Of a DNA stretch of 64,000 nucleotides, positions 8,172-16,193 are shown piece by piece. Source of the DNA: Streptomyces viridochromogenes DSM 40736 (GTDB lineage: Bacteria; Actinomycetota; Actinomycetes; Streptomycetales; Streptomycetaceae); the NCBI RefSeq assembly GCF_000158955.1, contig NZ_GG657757.1:7465447-7529446 (forward strand). Reading direction: 5' to 3'. The notes beneath the pieces are model-generated. The model had not been told where the DNA came from. It saw only the letters and a program-made list of their open reading frames with translations, and did no database searches. A program made the translations under genes and the position numbers. Each line of letters starts with the position of its first letter. Within the stretch, counting starts at the first letter, position 1.

Positions 8172-9566
8172 TCAGTGCCCGAACGTGAACCAGTTGACGT
8201 TGACGAAGTCCTGCGGCTGTCCACTGCTGAAGGTCAGGTACACGTCGTGCGTGCCCGTCACGGAACTGATGTTCGCCGGAATCGTCCGCCACGACTGCCA
8301 GCCGCCCGTGTTGCCCACCGCGAAGCTCCCGACGGGGGCGTTGCTCCGGCTGTCCAGTCGCACCTCGACCAGCCCGCTGACCCCGCTCGCCGCGCCGCTC
8401 GCGACCCGGGCGTTGAACTGCCGGGCCGCCGAGGAACCGAAGTCCACCCCTTTGAAGTGCAGCCAGTCGCCGCCGGCCAGGGAACCGACGTTCTGGCCGC
8501 CGCCGGAGTCGGACGTCGACTCGGTGCTCACCCCGGACTGGCCGTCGTAGGACTCGGCCTGGATGGTGGAGTAGGCGTCGCGGCCGCCGGTCGGGGGTGG
8601 TGTGGTGCCGCCGCCGGACGACAGGACCTGGACGTAGTCGACGACCATGGGGCTGCCGGGCTGCGTCCCGGCGTCAGGACCGCCGCCGAACGCGTCGGGG
8701 AAGCCGCCGCCCATCGCCACGTTGAGGATGATGAAGAAGCCGTGGTCCGTGGCGTTCCGCCAGGTCGTCGCGTCGACCTGGTTGGCGCGCACCGTGTGGA
8801 AGTTGACGCCGTCGAGGTAGAAGCGGATCTCCTCGACGCTCGTCGAGCGGTCCCACTCCATCCGGTAGGTGTGGAAACCGGCCTGGCAGGTGGTGCCCTG
8901 GCAGGTGGTCGAACTGCCGATGCCGCTGGTCTCGTTGCAGGGGCCGCCCGGCGAGGTGCCGCAGTGCATCGTCGCGAACACCGTGTTCATGCCCTGGGTG
9001 TTCTCCATGATGTCCAGCTCGCCCACGGCAGGCCAGTTCCAGTAGTCGCCGCGGTAGGGGGCGCCCAGCATCCAGAACGCGGGCCAGTAGCCCTTGGCCG
9101 CGGCCCCCGTGACGTTCGGCACCTGGATGCGCGACTCGACCCGGAGCCTGCCGCCTGCCGGGGGCTGGAAGTCGGCGCGGTTGGTCTCGACGCGGCCGGA
9201 GGTCCAGTTGCCGGCGCCGTCGCGTCGCGGGGTGATGCGCAGATTGCCGTTGCCGTCGAGCGAGACGTTGTCCGTGCTGCTCGTCATCGTCTCGATCTCG
9301 CCGGTGCCCCAGTTGGCGGGGCCGCCCGGGTAGCCCTTGCCGGTCGCGTACTGCCAGTTGGACGTGTTGACGCCGCTGCCCGCCGGCCCGGTGAAGTCGT
9401 CCAGGAAGAGCTGGTTCCAGCCCGACGGGGGCGGCGGAGCGGAGGCGCTCGCGGACGGGGTCGCCGCGGTGGTGGCGGCCGCCGCGAGGCCGAGCGTGCT
9501 GACCACGGCGACGAACGCCCGCCGGAAGGGGTGCCGAGCGCGGAGTCTGCCAGAGGTGTCACTCAT
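8172..9566 (-). CDS. Secreted GH16 endo-beta-1,3-glucanase with CBM6 module
   Basis: Extracellular glucan-degrading enzyme of 464 residues. The N-terminus has a positively charged, hydrophobic, Ala-rich signal peptide ending near ASASA (about residue 42). The GH16 domain (about 50-315) contains the catalytic motif ELDIME at residues 183-188 with both glutamates. A Gly/Pro/Thr linker (about 317-330) joins a C-terminal CBM6-like domain beginning near YSTIQAESYDG. Such proteins typically hydrolyse laminarin-like beta-1,3-glucan. The upstream region carries two perfect GAGAGCGCTCTC palindromes, suggesting sugar-responsive repression. Confidence 0.92.
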   Translation of the reverse strand: MSDTSGRLRARHPFRRAFVAVVSTLGLAAAATTAATPSASASAPPPPSGWNQLFLDDFTGPAGSGVNTSNWQYATGKGYPGGPANWGTGEIETMTSSTDNVSLDGNGNLRITPRRDGAGNWTSGRVETNRADFQPPAGGRLRVESRIQVPNVTGAAAKGYWPAFWMLGAPYRGDYWNWPAVGELDIMENTQGMNTVFATMHCGTSPGGPCNETSGIGSSTTCQGTTCQAGFHTYRMEWDRSTSVEEIRFYLDGVNFHTVRANQVDATTWRNATDHGFFIILNVAMGGGFPDAFGGGPDAGTQPGSPMVVDYVQVLSSGGGTTPPPTGGRDAYSTIQAESYDGQSGVSTESTSDSGGGQNVGSLAGGDWLHFKGVDFGSSAARQFNARVASGAASGVSGLVEVRLDSRSNAPVGSFAVGNTGGWQSWRTIPANISSVTGTHDVYLTFSSGQPQDFVNVNWFTFGH

Positions 9567-9600
9567 GTGGGGATGCCTCTCGGTTGCGGGGTGGGGTGGT

Positions 9601-9614
9601 TGAGAGCGCTCTCA
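9601..9614. promoter_or_regulatory. Palindromic operator TGAGAGCGCTCTCA, copy 1
   Basis: Perfect 14-bp palindrome 35 bp upstream of the glucanase start. The central AGCGCT is the hallmark of LacI-family operators such as those bound by CebR-type repressors in Streptomyces. No LacI-family gene is in this window, so the repressor would be encoded elsewhere. Confidence 0.75.
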
Positions 9615-9726
9615 GAGTGCCGTCAATGTGCTCCACGGCACCCGGGTCGTCAAGAGGTAAAGCCGGGAAATGTGCGAGGCGGTCGATGAGTGCAGAGCTT
9701 GAAGGCCACGCCCCCGGAGGCGGGGC

Positions 9727-9738
9727 GAGAGCGCTCTC
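9727..9738. promoter_or_regulatory. Palindromic operator GAGAGCGCTCTC, copy 2
   Basis: Perfect 12-bp palindrome with the same core as the copy at 9601, centres 125 bp apart (about 12 helical turns). Two in-phase sites of this kind fit repression by DNA looping. The rest of 9567-9898 has no gene I can support. Confidence 0.65.
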
Positions 9739-9898
9739 AACCGGCTCTGGCGCGCACTGTGCGCTCCGTGTGACGTCAGGACGGGGGACGTCACACGTCA
9801 AGAGGGTGATGCCACCGCACCCGCTGTTGAACAGGCGACGCAGGGGCACTCGGGCGGGACGACGGACCAGCCGGTCCGGCCCAGCACTGGAGGTGTCC

Positions 9899-10408
9899 GT
9901 GGCCGTTCGCCATCGCCTGATCCGAGTCAGCCCGCGCGACGTGTGGGCCGTCCTCGCCGACGGGAACCGCTACGCGGAGTGGGTGGTGGGAACCTCGGAG
10001 TCCCACCCGCTGCGCGGCCAATGGCCGCGTACCGGCGCCGCGATCCGCTACCAGATCCGGCTCGGACCGGTGCGGCTCGACAACGAGACGGTCGTCCGCC
10101 ACCACGAGGAAGGCACCCGGCTGGAGCTGGAGGCCCACGCCGGCGTGCTGGGCACGGCCCGTATCGCGATCGAGCTGCGGCCATGGGGCGAGCACTGCCT
10201 GGTGATCGTGGACGAGCACCCCCTCCTGGGGGCCGGCGGCCGACTGCACAACGCCGGTTTCGAGGTACTGATCCAGCTGCGCCACCGCGCGATGCTGGCC
10301 CGGCTGGCCAGGCTGTGCGAAAACGAGGTGACGGACACGGGGGGAGCCCGCCGCGCCCTCGGCCAGGTGACGGCGGGGCCCGGCACGGGCGGAGCCCGCC
10401 GTGCCTGA
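9899..10408 (+). CDS. SRPBCC family (polyketide cyclase/dehydrase-like) protein
   Basis: A 169-residue protein with the START/SRPBCC look: VAVRHRLIRVSPRDVWAVL at the N-terminus, a WVVGTSESHPL segment, and an amphipathic C-terminal helix. Members bind hydrophobic ligands in a deep cavity. GTG 9899 is chosen because GGAGG ends 5 nt upstream; a GTG two codons earlier overlaps that site. It precedes and overlaps the fragment of an FAD-dependent oxidoreductase at 10401, so it was probably part of a small operon that has since decayed. Specific function unknown. Confidence 0.8.
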   Translation: MAVRHRLIRVSPRDVWAVLADGNRYAEWVVGTSESHPLRGQWPRTGAAIRYQIRLGPVRLDNETVVRHHEEGTRLELEAHAGVLGTARIAIELRPWGEHCLVIVDEHPLLGAGGRLHNAGFEVLIQLRHRAMLARLARLCENEVTDTGGARRALGQVTAGPGTGGARRA

Positions 10409-10535
10409 CGCCGTGGTGATCGGCGCGGGGCCCAACGGCCTGGTGGCCGCGAACCTGCCGGCGGACGCCGGGTGGGGCGTCGAGGTGCTGGAGGAGCAGC
10501 CCGAGCCGGGCGGCGCCGTGCGCCACGACCGAGGC
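10401..10535 (+). pseudogene. N-terminal remnant of NAD(P)/FAD-dependent oxidoreductase
   Basis: Starting at GTG 10401 (8-bp overlap with the previous gene), the translation gives a textbook FAD-binding start, VVIGAGPNGLVAANL, followed by VEVLEEQPEPGGAVRHDRG. Recognisable homology then stops after about 45 residues. The frame runs on through Pro/Gly/Arg-rich sequence that looks non-coding until 10793. Intact relatives of the phytoene-desaturase type are around 500 residues. I see no downstream FAD-family segment, so most of the gene is deleted. Confidence 0.75.
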
Positions 10536-10687
10536 GACTCCGAAGAGCAGCAGTTGAAGACCCCCGGCCCGCCCGGCAACGGCGCGGCCCGACCCTCCGC
10601 GGGAGCCCGGGACGACGAAGCGCAAGGGTCCGAGTGGAGCGGGCAACGGACGAGACGCCCGCTCGGAGCCGGAAGGAAGGGCAGCCC

Positions 10688-10990
10688 ATGCGCAGCAGTC
10701 CGCTCGCCGAGCGCACGGTCGTCATCATCGGGGCCACCCGCGGCCTGGGCGCGGCCATGGCACGCGAGGCCGCCCGGCACGGCGCCCGGGTAGCGCTCCT
10801 CGGCCACGAGAAGGCCGCCTTGGACGAGGTCGCCGCGTCCCTGCCGGGCCCGGCGCCGGCCGTCGAGGCCGACATCACCGATCCCGCGGCCCTTGAGGAC
10901 GCGGCCGGCACGATCCGGGCCGCCCTCGGGCGCCCCTCGGCCGTGGTGGCGACCGCGGGCATCGCCGAAGGAGGCAATTGCCGTATCTGA
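10688..10990 (+). pseudogene. Truncated short-chain dehydrogenase (N-terminal ~95 residues)
   Basis: ATG 10688 has a good GGAAGGA ribosome-binding site. The translation opens with an SDR Rossmann fold: VVIIGATRGLGAAMAREAA (the TGxxxGxG equivalent), the DI of VEADITDPAAL, and the VATAGIAEGG strand. It ends abruptly at a stop at 10990 after 100 codons, before the catalytic Ser-Tyr-Lys. The in-frame neighbour sequence shows no YxxxK. Together with the FAD fragment at 10401 this suggests an operon that lost large pieces. Confidence 0.75.
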
Positions 10991-11091
10991 GCTTCGGCTC
11001 GGCGACCGCTTCGCCGGCAAGCCGATGCCGGGCGACTGCTGAACGGGGCACGGGCTTCGGACCGCGCGGCCCCGACAGGGCGCCGCGCGGT

Positions 11092-11856
11092 TCAGCCCGG
11101 CTCGGGCTGCCACCCCAGCGCCCTCGATATTCCCCGGGCCGCCACCCGGACCGCCGGGACCAGCACCGGAACCTGGGCGTGCGCCTGCGGCACCACGACG
11201 GACACGGCCGCGGTCACCGACCCGTCGGCCCCGCGCACCGGCGCGGCCACCGACAGCGCGTCCTCCGTGACCTGGCGGTCGCTCACCGCGACCCCGGTGC
11301 GGCGCACTTCGGCCAGTGCGCGCCGCAGCCGCACCGGGTCGGTGATCGTGTACGGCGTGAACGACGCGAGTTCGCCCGCGCAGTACTCCTTCTGGAACTC
11401 CGGACCGCCGTGGGCGAGCAGGGCGAGCCCGACGCCGGTGGCGTGCAGCGGCCAGCGGGCGCCGACCCGGATGTGCACGCCGACCGCCGACCGGCCCGAC
11501 AGCCACTCGATGTACACGACGTCCGAGGCGTCCCGCACCGCGAGTTGTACGTTCTCGTGCGTCGCCTCGTACAGGTCCTCCAGGTACGGCAGCGCGATCT
11601 GCCGCAGGGCGAGGCCGCGCGGAGCCAGTGCGGCGAGCTCCCACAGCCGGAGCCCGACGTGGTAGACGCCGGACTCGTCGCGTTCCAGGGCGCCCCACTC
11701 GGTGAGCGCGCCCACCAGCCGGTGGGCGGTGGTCAGGCTCAGCCCGGCCCGCCGGCTGATGTCCGTCAGGCACAGGGCCGGGTGCTCGTGGTCGAAGGCC
11801 GCGAGCACGGACAGCAGCCGTTCGGGTGCGGTGGGGGCGCCCCCTGTTCCGGTCAT
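11092..11856 (-). CDS. IclR family transcriptional regulator
   Basis: Regulator of 254 residues with an N-terminal winged helix-turn-helix (ISRRAGLSLTTAHRLVGAL, about residues 34-52) and a C-terminal IclR effector domain (VHIRVGARWPLHATGVGLA). ATG 11856 overlaps the stop of the upstream hydrolase in an ATGA, placing the regulator in the MFS-hydrolase-regulator transcription unit. IclR proteins often control aromatic or short-acid catabolism, which fits the surroundings. The effector is not known. Confidence 0.92.
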   Translation of the reverse strand: MTGTGGAPTAPERLLSVLAAFDHEHPALCLTDISRRAGLSLTTAHRLVGALTEWGALERDESGVYHVGLRLWELAALAPRGLALRQIALPYLEDLYEATHENVQLAVRDASDVVYIEWLSGRSAVGVHIRVGARWPLHATGVGLALLAHGGPEFQKEYCAGELASFTPYTITDPVRLRRALAEVRRTGVAVSDRQVTEDALSVAAPVRGADGSVTAAVSVVVPQAHAQVPVLVPAVRVAARGISRALGWQPEPG

Positions 11857-13223
11857 GGCCGGGCGTCTCCCGGGTGGGCGAGGTCGTAGGGGCGGGGGTA
11901 GGCGGTCGGGCGGTAGGGGATGTAGCGGGGTTCGGCCGCCGGATCCTCCGTGGCCGCCGTCGCGTTGAGGGTGCCGGGCCGTACGTCCCAGCGGCCGGTG
12001 TCGAGGCGCTTTTCCAGGGTGTGCAGCGCGGCCAGGGTCTCGCCCGTGGTGAAGGTGCAGTGGCCCGGGCCCTCGACGTACGCCTGGCGCAGGAGCCCCG
12101 CGGAGCCCGCCCCCGTGGCCGCCCGGTGGTACGCGTTCTCCGCCTGCACGGGGATCAGCGCGTCACCGGTCGTGTGGATGTTGAGCTGCGGGTCGGTGAG
12201 CCGGCCCGAGAGCACGCTGGTGTTCCGCATCCACCGCACGGCCTGCGGATCGGCGGAGACCCGGGGTGCCCGGCCCAGGGCCGAGAGGTCGGTGCGCAAG
12301 GACAGTCCCGCCTCCTTGTAGAGCTCGGTCACCTCTTTGTACAGCGGGGACCGGGCGAGCATCGCGGTGTAGTCGACGCCCGTGTTCCAGGACGGGTTGC
12401 CGCCCGCCCGGCTCTCGGCCTCCTGCCGCCAGCTGAACGCGGGCAGTTGGAGGAGGCCCCGGACGGCGGCGTACTGGTTGGACTGCTGGGTCGCCCAGTC
12501 GGTCGGGCCCGGCTCGGTCTGCGCGGAGTCGTTGTAGCCGGGGATGTTGTGCAGGGCGGCGGCCAGGGCGATCCGGGCCCGGCCGTCCGGCGTCCGCTGG
12601 GCGGCCTCGACCTTCGAGGAGAGCGTCTTCGAAGCGGCGACCGCCTCCGTCTGGTCCGCGAACCCCGCGAGCCGCACCCCGGAGCCGGGCGCGAGCAGCG
12701 TCCGCAGCGCGAACACCGGGTCCAGCGTGCTGTTCCAGTTGGCGACGCCGCCCTGGACCAGTCCGCACATCGACAGCGAGCCGTCGAACCGGTCGGCGTG
12801 CCGCTCGGCGAGCATGCTGGTGACGAAGCCGCCGTAGGAGGTGCCCCAGGCGAGCGTCCGCCGGGCCGAACCGAACTTCTCCGTGAACAGGTCCAGTGTG
12901 GCGAGCTGGTCGGGCACCGCCTCCGTGACCGCCCAGCCGTTCGTCGCGTACGAGGAGCCGATCAGGGCGTAGCCCCGCGCCAGCAGCTTGTCACGGGCGG
13001 CCGTACCCGGCGTGTTCTGGGCCGGGTTGGGGGCTCCGGCCGGGGTGTAGCCGTGGCTGTACAGCAGCACGGTGCCGTTCCACGACGCGGGTACGTCCAT
13101 CACGTACGCGGCGCCGGAGGGGAGCTTGCCCTCCAGGTGGCTGTCGGTGGCGTCGGCGGCCTGCGCGGGCAGGGCCGTTGCCAGGGACAGGCAGGTGGTC
13201 AGTAAAGCGAGGCGGATCCTCAA
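11853..13223 (-). CDS. Secreted alpha/beta hydrolase with a TTA codon
   Basis: A 456-residue exported enzyme: signal peptide RIRLALLTTCLSLATALPA ending at AQA, then an alpha/beta-hydrolase fold with nucleophile motif GTSYGG and a late GPGHCTF that probably holds the catalytic histidine. It resembles prolyl-oligopeptidase or esterase-like proteins; the substrate cannot be read from sequence. The start is TTG 13223, preceded by GGAAGGA and overlapping the MFS stop as TTGA. Codon 7 (13205-13203) is TTA, the rare leucine codon read by the bldA tRNA, so translation may be developmentally controlled. The stop overlaps the IclR start. Confidence 0.85.
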   Translation of the reverse strand: MRIRLALLTTCLSLATALPAQAADATDSHLEGKLPSGAAYVMDVPASWNGTVLLYSHGYTPAGAPNPAQNTPGTAARDKLLARGYALIGSSYATNGWAVTEAVPDQLATLDLFTEKFGSARRTLAWGTSYGGFVTSMLAERHADRFDGSLSMCGLVQGGVANWNSTLDPVFALRTLLAPGSGVRLAGFADQTEAVAASKTLSSKVEAAQRTPDGRARIALAAALHNIPGYNDSAQTEPGPTDWATQQSNQYAAVRGLLQLPAFSWRQEAESRAGGNPSWNTGVDYTAMLARSPLYKEVTELYKEAGLSLRTDLSALGRAPRVSADPQAVRWMRNTSVLSGRLTDPQLNIHTTGDALIPVQAENAYHRAATGAGSAGLLRQAYVEGPGHCTFTTGETLAALHTLEKRLDTGRWDVRPGTLNATAATEDPAAEPRYIPYRPTAYPRPYDLAHPGDARP

Positions 13224-14567
13224 CGCGGGGTTCCTTCCAGAGTGGGGGTGACGGCGGGGGAGTCCAGGGCGTCCGTGTGGGTCTCGCGCAGGCGCCACAC
13301 GGTGACGGCGGTGATCGCCGCGCCGAGGCACAGCAGCAGTGAGACGGGCGCGCTGCCGCCCCCGTACGAGGCGAGGAGGCTGCCGGCGATCAGCGGGGAG
13401 AACCCGGCGCCGACCAGGGTGGCCGCCTGGTAGCCGAGGGAGGCGCCGGTGTAGCGGACGCGGGTGCCGAACATCTCGGTGAGCAGGGCGCCCAACGGCC
13501 CGTACATCGTGGACTGGGCGACGCCGTGGCCGAGGGCGAGCGCGAGGATCAGCAGTCCGGGCGAGCCGGAGTCGACCAGTGCCAGTACCGGGAACGCGAG
13601 CACGGCCGAGGCGACGGCGCCGGTGAGGACGACGGGCCGGCGGCCGACCCGGTCCGACAGCGCGGACGCGGCGGGCAGGACGGCGAGGGCCACGCAGGAG
13701 GCGACGGTCACCGCGGTCAGCACCTGCGGGCGGGTGTACCCCTCGTCGACGGCGTAGGAGATCATGAAGCTGGTCAGCAGGGACTGCGTGGTGAACGCGC
13801 CGATGCCGACACAGGCGGCGAGCAGCACGGGCTTCGGGCGGCGCATCATCTCCACGATCGGCGGCTTGTCCACCGGCTCCCGCTTGACCTGCGCGAACAG
13901 CGGGCTCTCGGCGACCTTCTTTCTTTTTTATTTGGCCGACGGCCAGCAGCACGATGCTCAGCAGGAACGGCACCCGCCAGCCCCAGGAGCGGAACTCGTC
14001 GTCGGGCAGGCCGGCCACGAGGGTGACCACGCCGGCCGACAGCACGGAGCCGAGCGGGGCGCCGAGTTGGGTGAAACTGGACCACAGGCCTCGCCGGGAG
14101 CCCTGCGCGTGCTCGGCGTGCTCGACGACCATCAGCATCGCGCCGCCCCACTCACCGCCGATCGCGATGCCCTGCACCACGCGCAGGGCGACGAGCAGGA
14201 CCGGGGCCCAGACCCCGATCGCGTCGTAGGTAGGCAGCAGCCCGATGAGGAAGCTGCCCAGGCCCATCAGGACCATGGTCAGCAGCATCATCGACTTGCG
14301 CCCGATCCGGTCGCCGAAGTGGCCGAAGACGATGCCGCCCAGAGGTCGGGCGAGATAGCCCGCGGCGAAGGTGCCGAACGCCGCGATGGTGCCGACCGCC
14401 GGGTCGGCCCGAGGGAAGAACAGGTCGCCGAAGACGAGCGCGGCGACTGTGCCGTAGACGAGGAAGTCGTAGAACTCGACGGTCGTGCCGAGCAGTCCGG
14501 AGACGGCGACGCGGCGCAACTGCCGTGCTTCGGGGGAGGGCTGGGCGGTCGAGGGGGAAGGCTGCAC
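13220..14567 (-). pseudogene. MHS-family MFS transporter, interrupted by a frameshift in an AT-rich block
   Basis: Reads as a metabolite:H+ symporter in two frames. The N-terminal part from GTG 14567 (GGGAG upstream) contains TTVEFYDFLVYG, DRIGRKSMMLL and GEWGGAMLMVVEHAEHA. The C-terminal part, ending at 13220, contains PIVEMMRRPKP, ALSDRVGRRPVVL and further membrane helices. The frames join by a +1 shift inside a block at 13917-13933 that on the coding strand is A-rich with an A6 run. Removing one base restores VG-QIKRK-KVAESP, the same spacing I recall for intact relatives. It resembles CouT/PhdT-type hydroxycinnamate importers, which fits the adjacent catabolic genes. Confidence 0.8.
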
Positions 14568-14647
14568 GGTGGGCTCCCTGGGGACGGGGCGCGGTTGGTC
14601 CGTGAAGTTATGCATCCATCGTGCAGCCGTCAATCACTTGCACAACA

Positions 14648-15094
14648 TCAGTTCAGGCCGTCGGCCGCGATCTTCAGCAGCAGCGCGTGCAGCGACTCCC
14701 GCTCGGCCGCGTCCAGTGGGCCCACCAGTTCGCCGGTGACCCGCTGGCCGGCCTCGTCGGTGTCGCGCAGGAACGCGCGGCCGCTCTCGGTCAGGACGAC
14801 GATCCGGCTGCGGCGGTCGTCGGGGGCGGGGCGGCGCTCGGCGAAGCCCTGCTTCTCCAGGTCGTCGACCAGGCCGACGATCGCGCTCGGGTCGTAGCCC
14901 AGCCGGGCGCTCAGCTCGCGCTGGAGGGCCCCTTCGGAGGTGGCGAGGAAACGCAGCACGGCGTAGTGGCGCAGGCGCAGCCCCGATTCCTGGAGGAAGG
15001 TGTTGAAGAGCTGTCCCGAGCGCAGGCCCAGGCGGTACAGGAGGTAGCCCGTGTCCGCGTGCAGCCCTCGCATCCACGGCTCGTCCGCGTCCAT
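14648..15094 (-). CDS. MarR family transcriptional regulator (CouR-like position)
   Basis: Winged-helix repressor of the MarR family: QLFNTFLQESGLRLRHYAVL, DNA-reading segment YDPSAIVGLVDDLEKQGF and the wing APDDRRSRIVVLTESG. Starting at ATG 15094 it has 148 residues, a normal family length. In-frame starts at 15181 and 15205 would add a Pro/Arg-rich tail, and the latter would run almost into the TTGACGTCAA palindrome. It is divergent from the SDR-amidohydrolase-ligase-MaoC operon. MarR proteins at such loci sense aromatic acyl-CoA thioesters; that role is inferred from context. Confidence 0.88.
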   Translation of the reverse strand: MDADEPWMRGLHADTGYLLYRLGLRSGQLFNTFLQESGLRLRHYAVLRFLATSEGALQRELSARLGYDPSAIVGLVDDLEKQGFAERRPAPDDRRSRIVVLTESGRAFLRDTDEAGQRVTGELVGPLDAAERESLHALLLKIAADGLN

Positions 15095-15197
15095 GGCCCT
15101 CGGGGTGACGTTCTGGCGTGTGATGGCGGGCTCCCTGTGCTCGGTGCGTCCTGCGCTCGGTACGGCTGGAGATTCCAGCATCTCGTACCCGTGGGCC

Positions 15198-15226
15198 ATC
15201 AACAACTATTGACGTCAACAATTATT
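15198..15226. promoter_or_regulatory. MarR-type operator candidate with TTGACGTCAA palindrome
   Basis: Between the divergent MarR and SDR genes lies a perfect palindrome TTGACGTCAA at 15209-15218. It is flanked by AT-rich CAACAA/AATTATTG sequence; on the minus strand TTGTTGA occurs twice, 17 bp apart. It is the only AT-rich patch nearby and overlaps where promoters for both directions should lie, as expected for MarR autoregulation and operon control. Confidence 0.6.
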
Positions 15227-15275
15227 GCTCTTAGCTTCGATCTCGCAGCCGAACCCCGTGTGAAGGGACCCACCC

Positions 15276-16193
15276 GTGCCCAGCATCGATCTCTCCGGCA
15301 AGGTCGCCGTCGTCACCGGCAGCGGCCGGGGCCTCGGCCTCGCCTACGCCCACGCCCTGGCCGCCCACGGGGCGTCCGTGGTCGTCAACGACGTCGACGA
15401 GGCCGTGGCCGAAGCGGCCGTGAAGTCCATCGAGGAAGCGGGCGGCAGGGCCGTCGCCGAGGTCGTCCCGGTCGGCACCACCGAGGCCGCCGAGCGGCTG
15501 GTGAACCGCGCGGTCGAGGAGTTCGGGCGACTGGACGTCCTCGTCACCAACGCGGGCATCCTGCGCGACAAGGTCCTGTGGAAGATGACCGACGAGGACT
15601 TCGACGCGGTGATCACCACCCACCTCAGGGGCACCTTCACCTGCGCCCGCGCCGCCGCCGTCCGGATGCGCGAGCAGGGCGAGGGCGGCTCGCTGATCCT
15701 GGTCGGCTCCCCGGCCGGCCAGCGCGGCAACTTCGGCCAGACGAACTACGCCGCCGCCAAGGCCGGGATCGCCGCGATGGCCCGCACCTGGTCCATGGAG
15801 CTGGGCCGCGCGAACATCACCGTCAACGCGATCGTGCCGGTCGCCGCCACCGCGATGACCGAGACGATCCCGGCCTTCGCCCCGTACGTCGAGGCCATGC
15901 GCGGCGGCGAGCCGCTGCCGGACCTCCTGCGCAAGGGTGAGGGCTTCGGCACCCCGGAGGACTGCGCGGCCCTGGTCCCCTTCCTCGCCTCCGAGGCCGC
16001 CCGGGGTGTCACCGGCCAGGCCATCGGCATCGGCGGCGACAAGGTGGCACTCTGGTCGCATCCGCAGGAGATCAGGACGGCGTACGCCGACGGCGGCTGG
16101 ACCCCCGCCGCCCTGGCCGACGCCTGGCCCACCTCGGTCGGTGCCGAGCCCCAGTCGGTCGGCATCCCGGCGCCGAAGCTCCCGGAGGCGTGA
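15276..16193 (+). CDS. Short-chain dehydrogenase (3-hydroxyacyl-CoA type)
   Basis: NAD(P)-dependent oxidoreductase of 305 residues: cofactor motif VTGSGRGLGLAYA, NAG motif VLVTNAGIL, catalytic serine region LILVGSPAGQ and YAAAK. The extended C-terminus resembles the dehydrogenase part of peroxisomal multifunctional enzymes. In a cou/phd-like pathway it would oxidise the 3-hydroxy-3-arylpropanoyl-CoA made by the MaoC hydratase to the 3-keto thioester. First gene of the plus-strand operon. The stop TGA shares one base with the start of the next gene. Confidence 0.9.
   Translation: MPSIDLSGKVAVVTGSGRGLGLAYAHALAAHGASVVVNDVDEAVAEAAVKSIEEAGGRAVAEVVPVGTTEAAERLVNRAVEEFGRLDVLVTNAGILRDKVLWKMTDEDFDAVITTHLRGTFTCARAAAVRMREQGEGGSLILVGSPAGQRGNFGQTNYAAAKAGIAAMARTWSMELGRANITVNAIVPVAATAMTETIPAFAPYVEAMRGGEPLPDLLRKGEGFGTPEDCAALVPFLASEAARGVTGQAIGIGGDKVALWSHPQEIRTAYADGGWTPAALADAWPTSVGAEPQSVGIPAPKLPEA

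Noticed and set aside
13911..13936. Programmed -1 ribosomal frameshift at the A-AAA-AAG heptamer in the MFS gene
   Set aside because: The heptamer is correctly phased for -1 slippage, but the continuing transporter sequence is in the +1 frame, and the -1 frame does not encode it. Transcript slippage or mutation fits better.
11853..14633. One 926-codon MFS-hydrolase fusion protein
   Set aside because: After the MFS frameshift the reading is Arg/Ala-rich nonsense until it re-enters the hydrolase, which has its own TTG start, ribosome-binding site and signal peptide.
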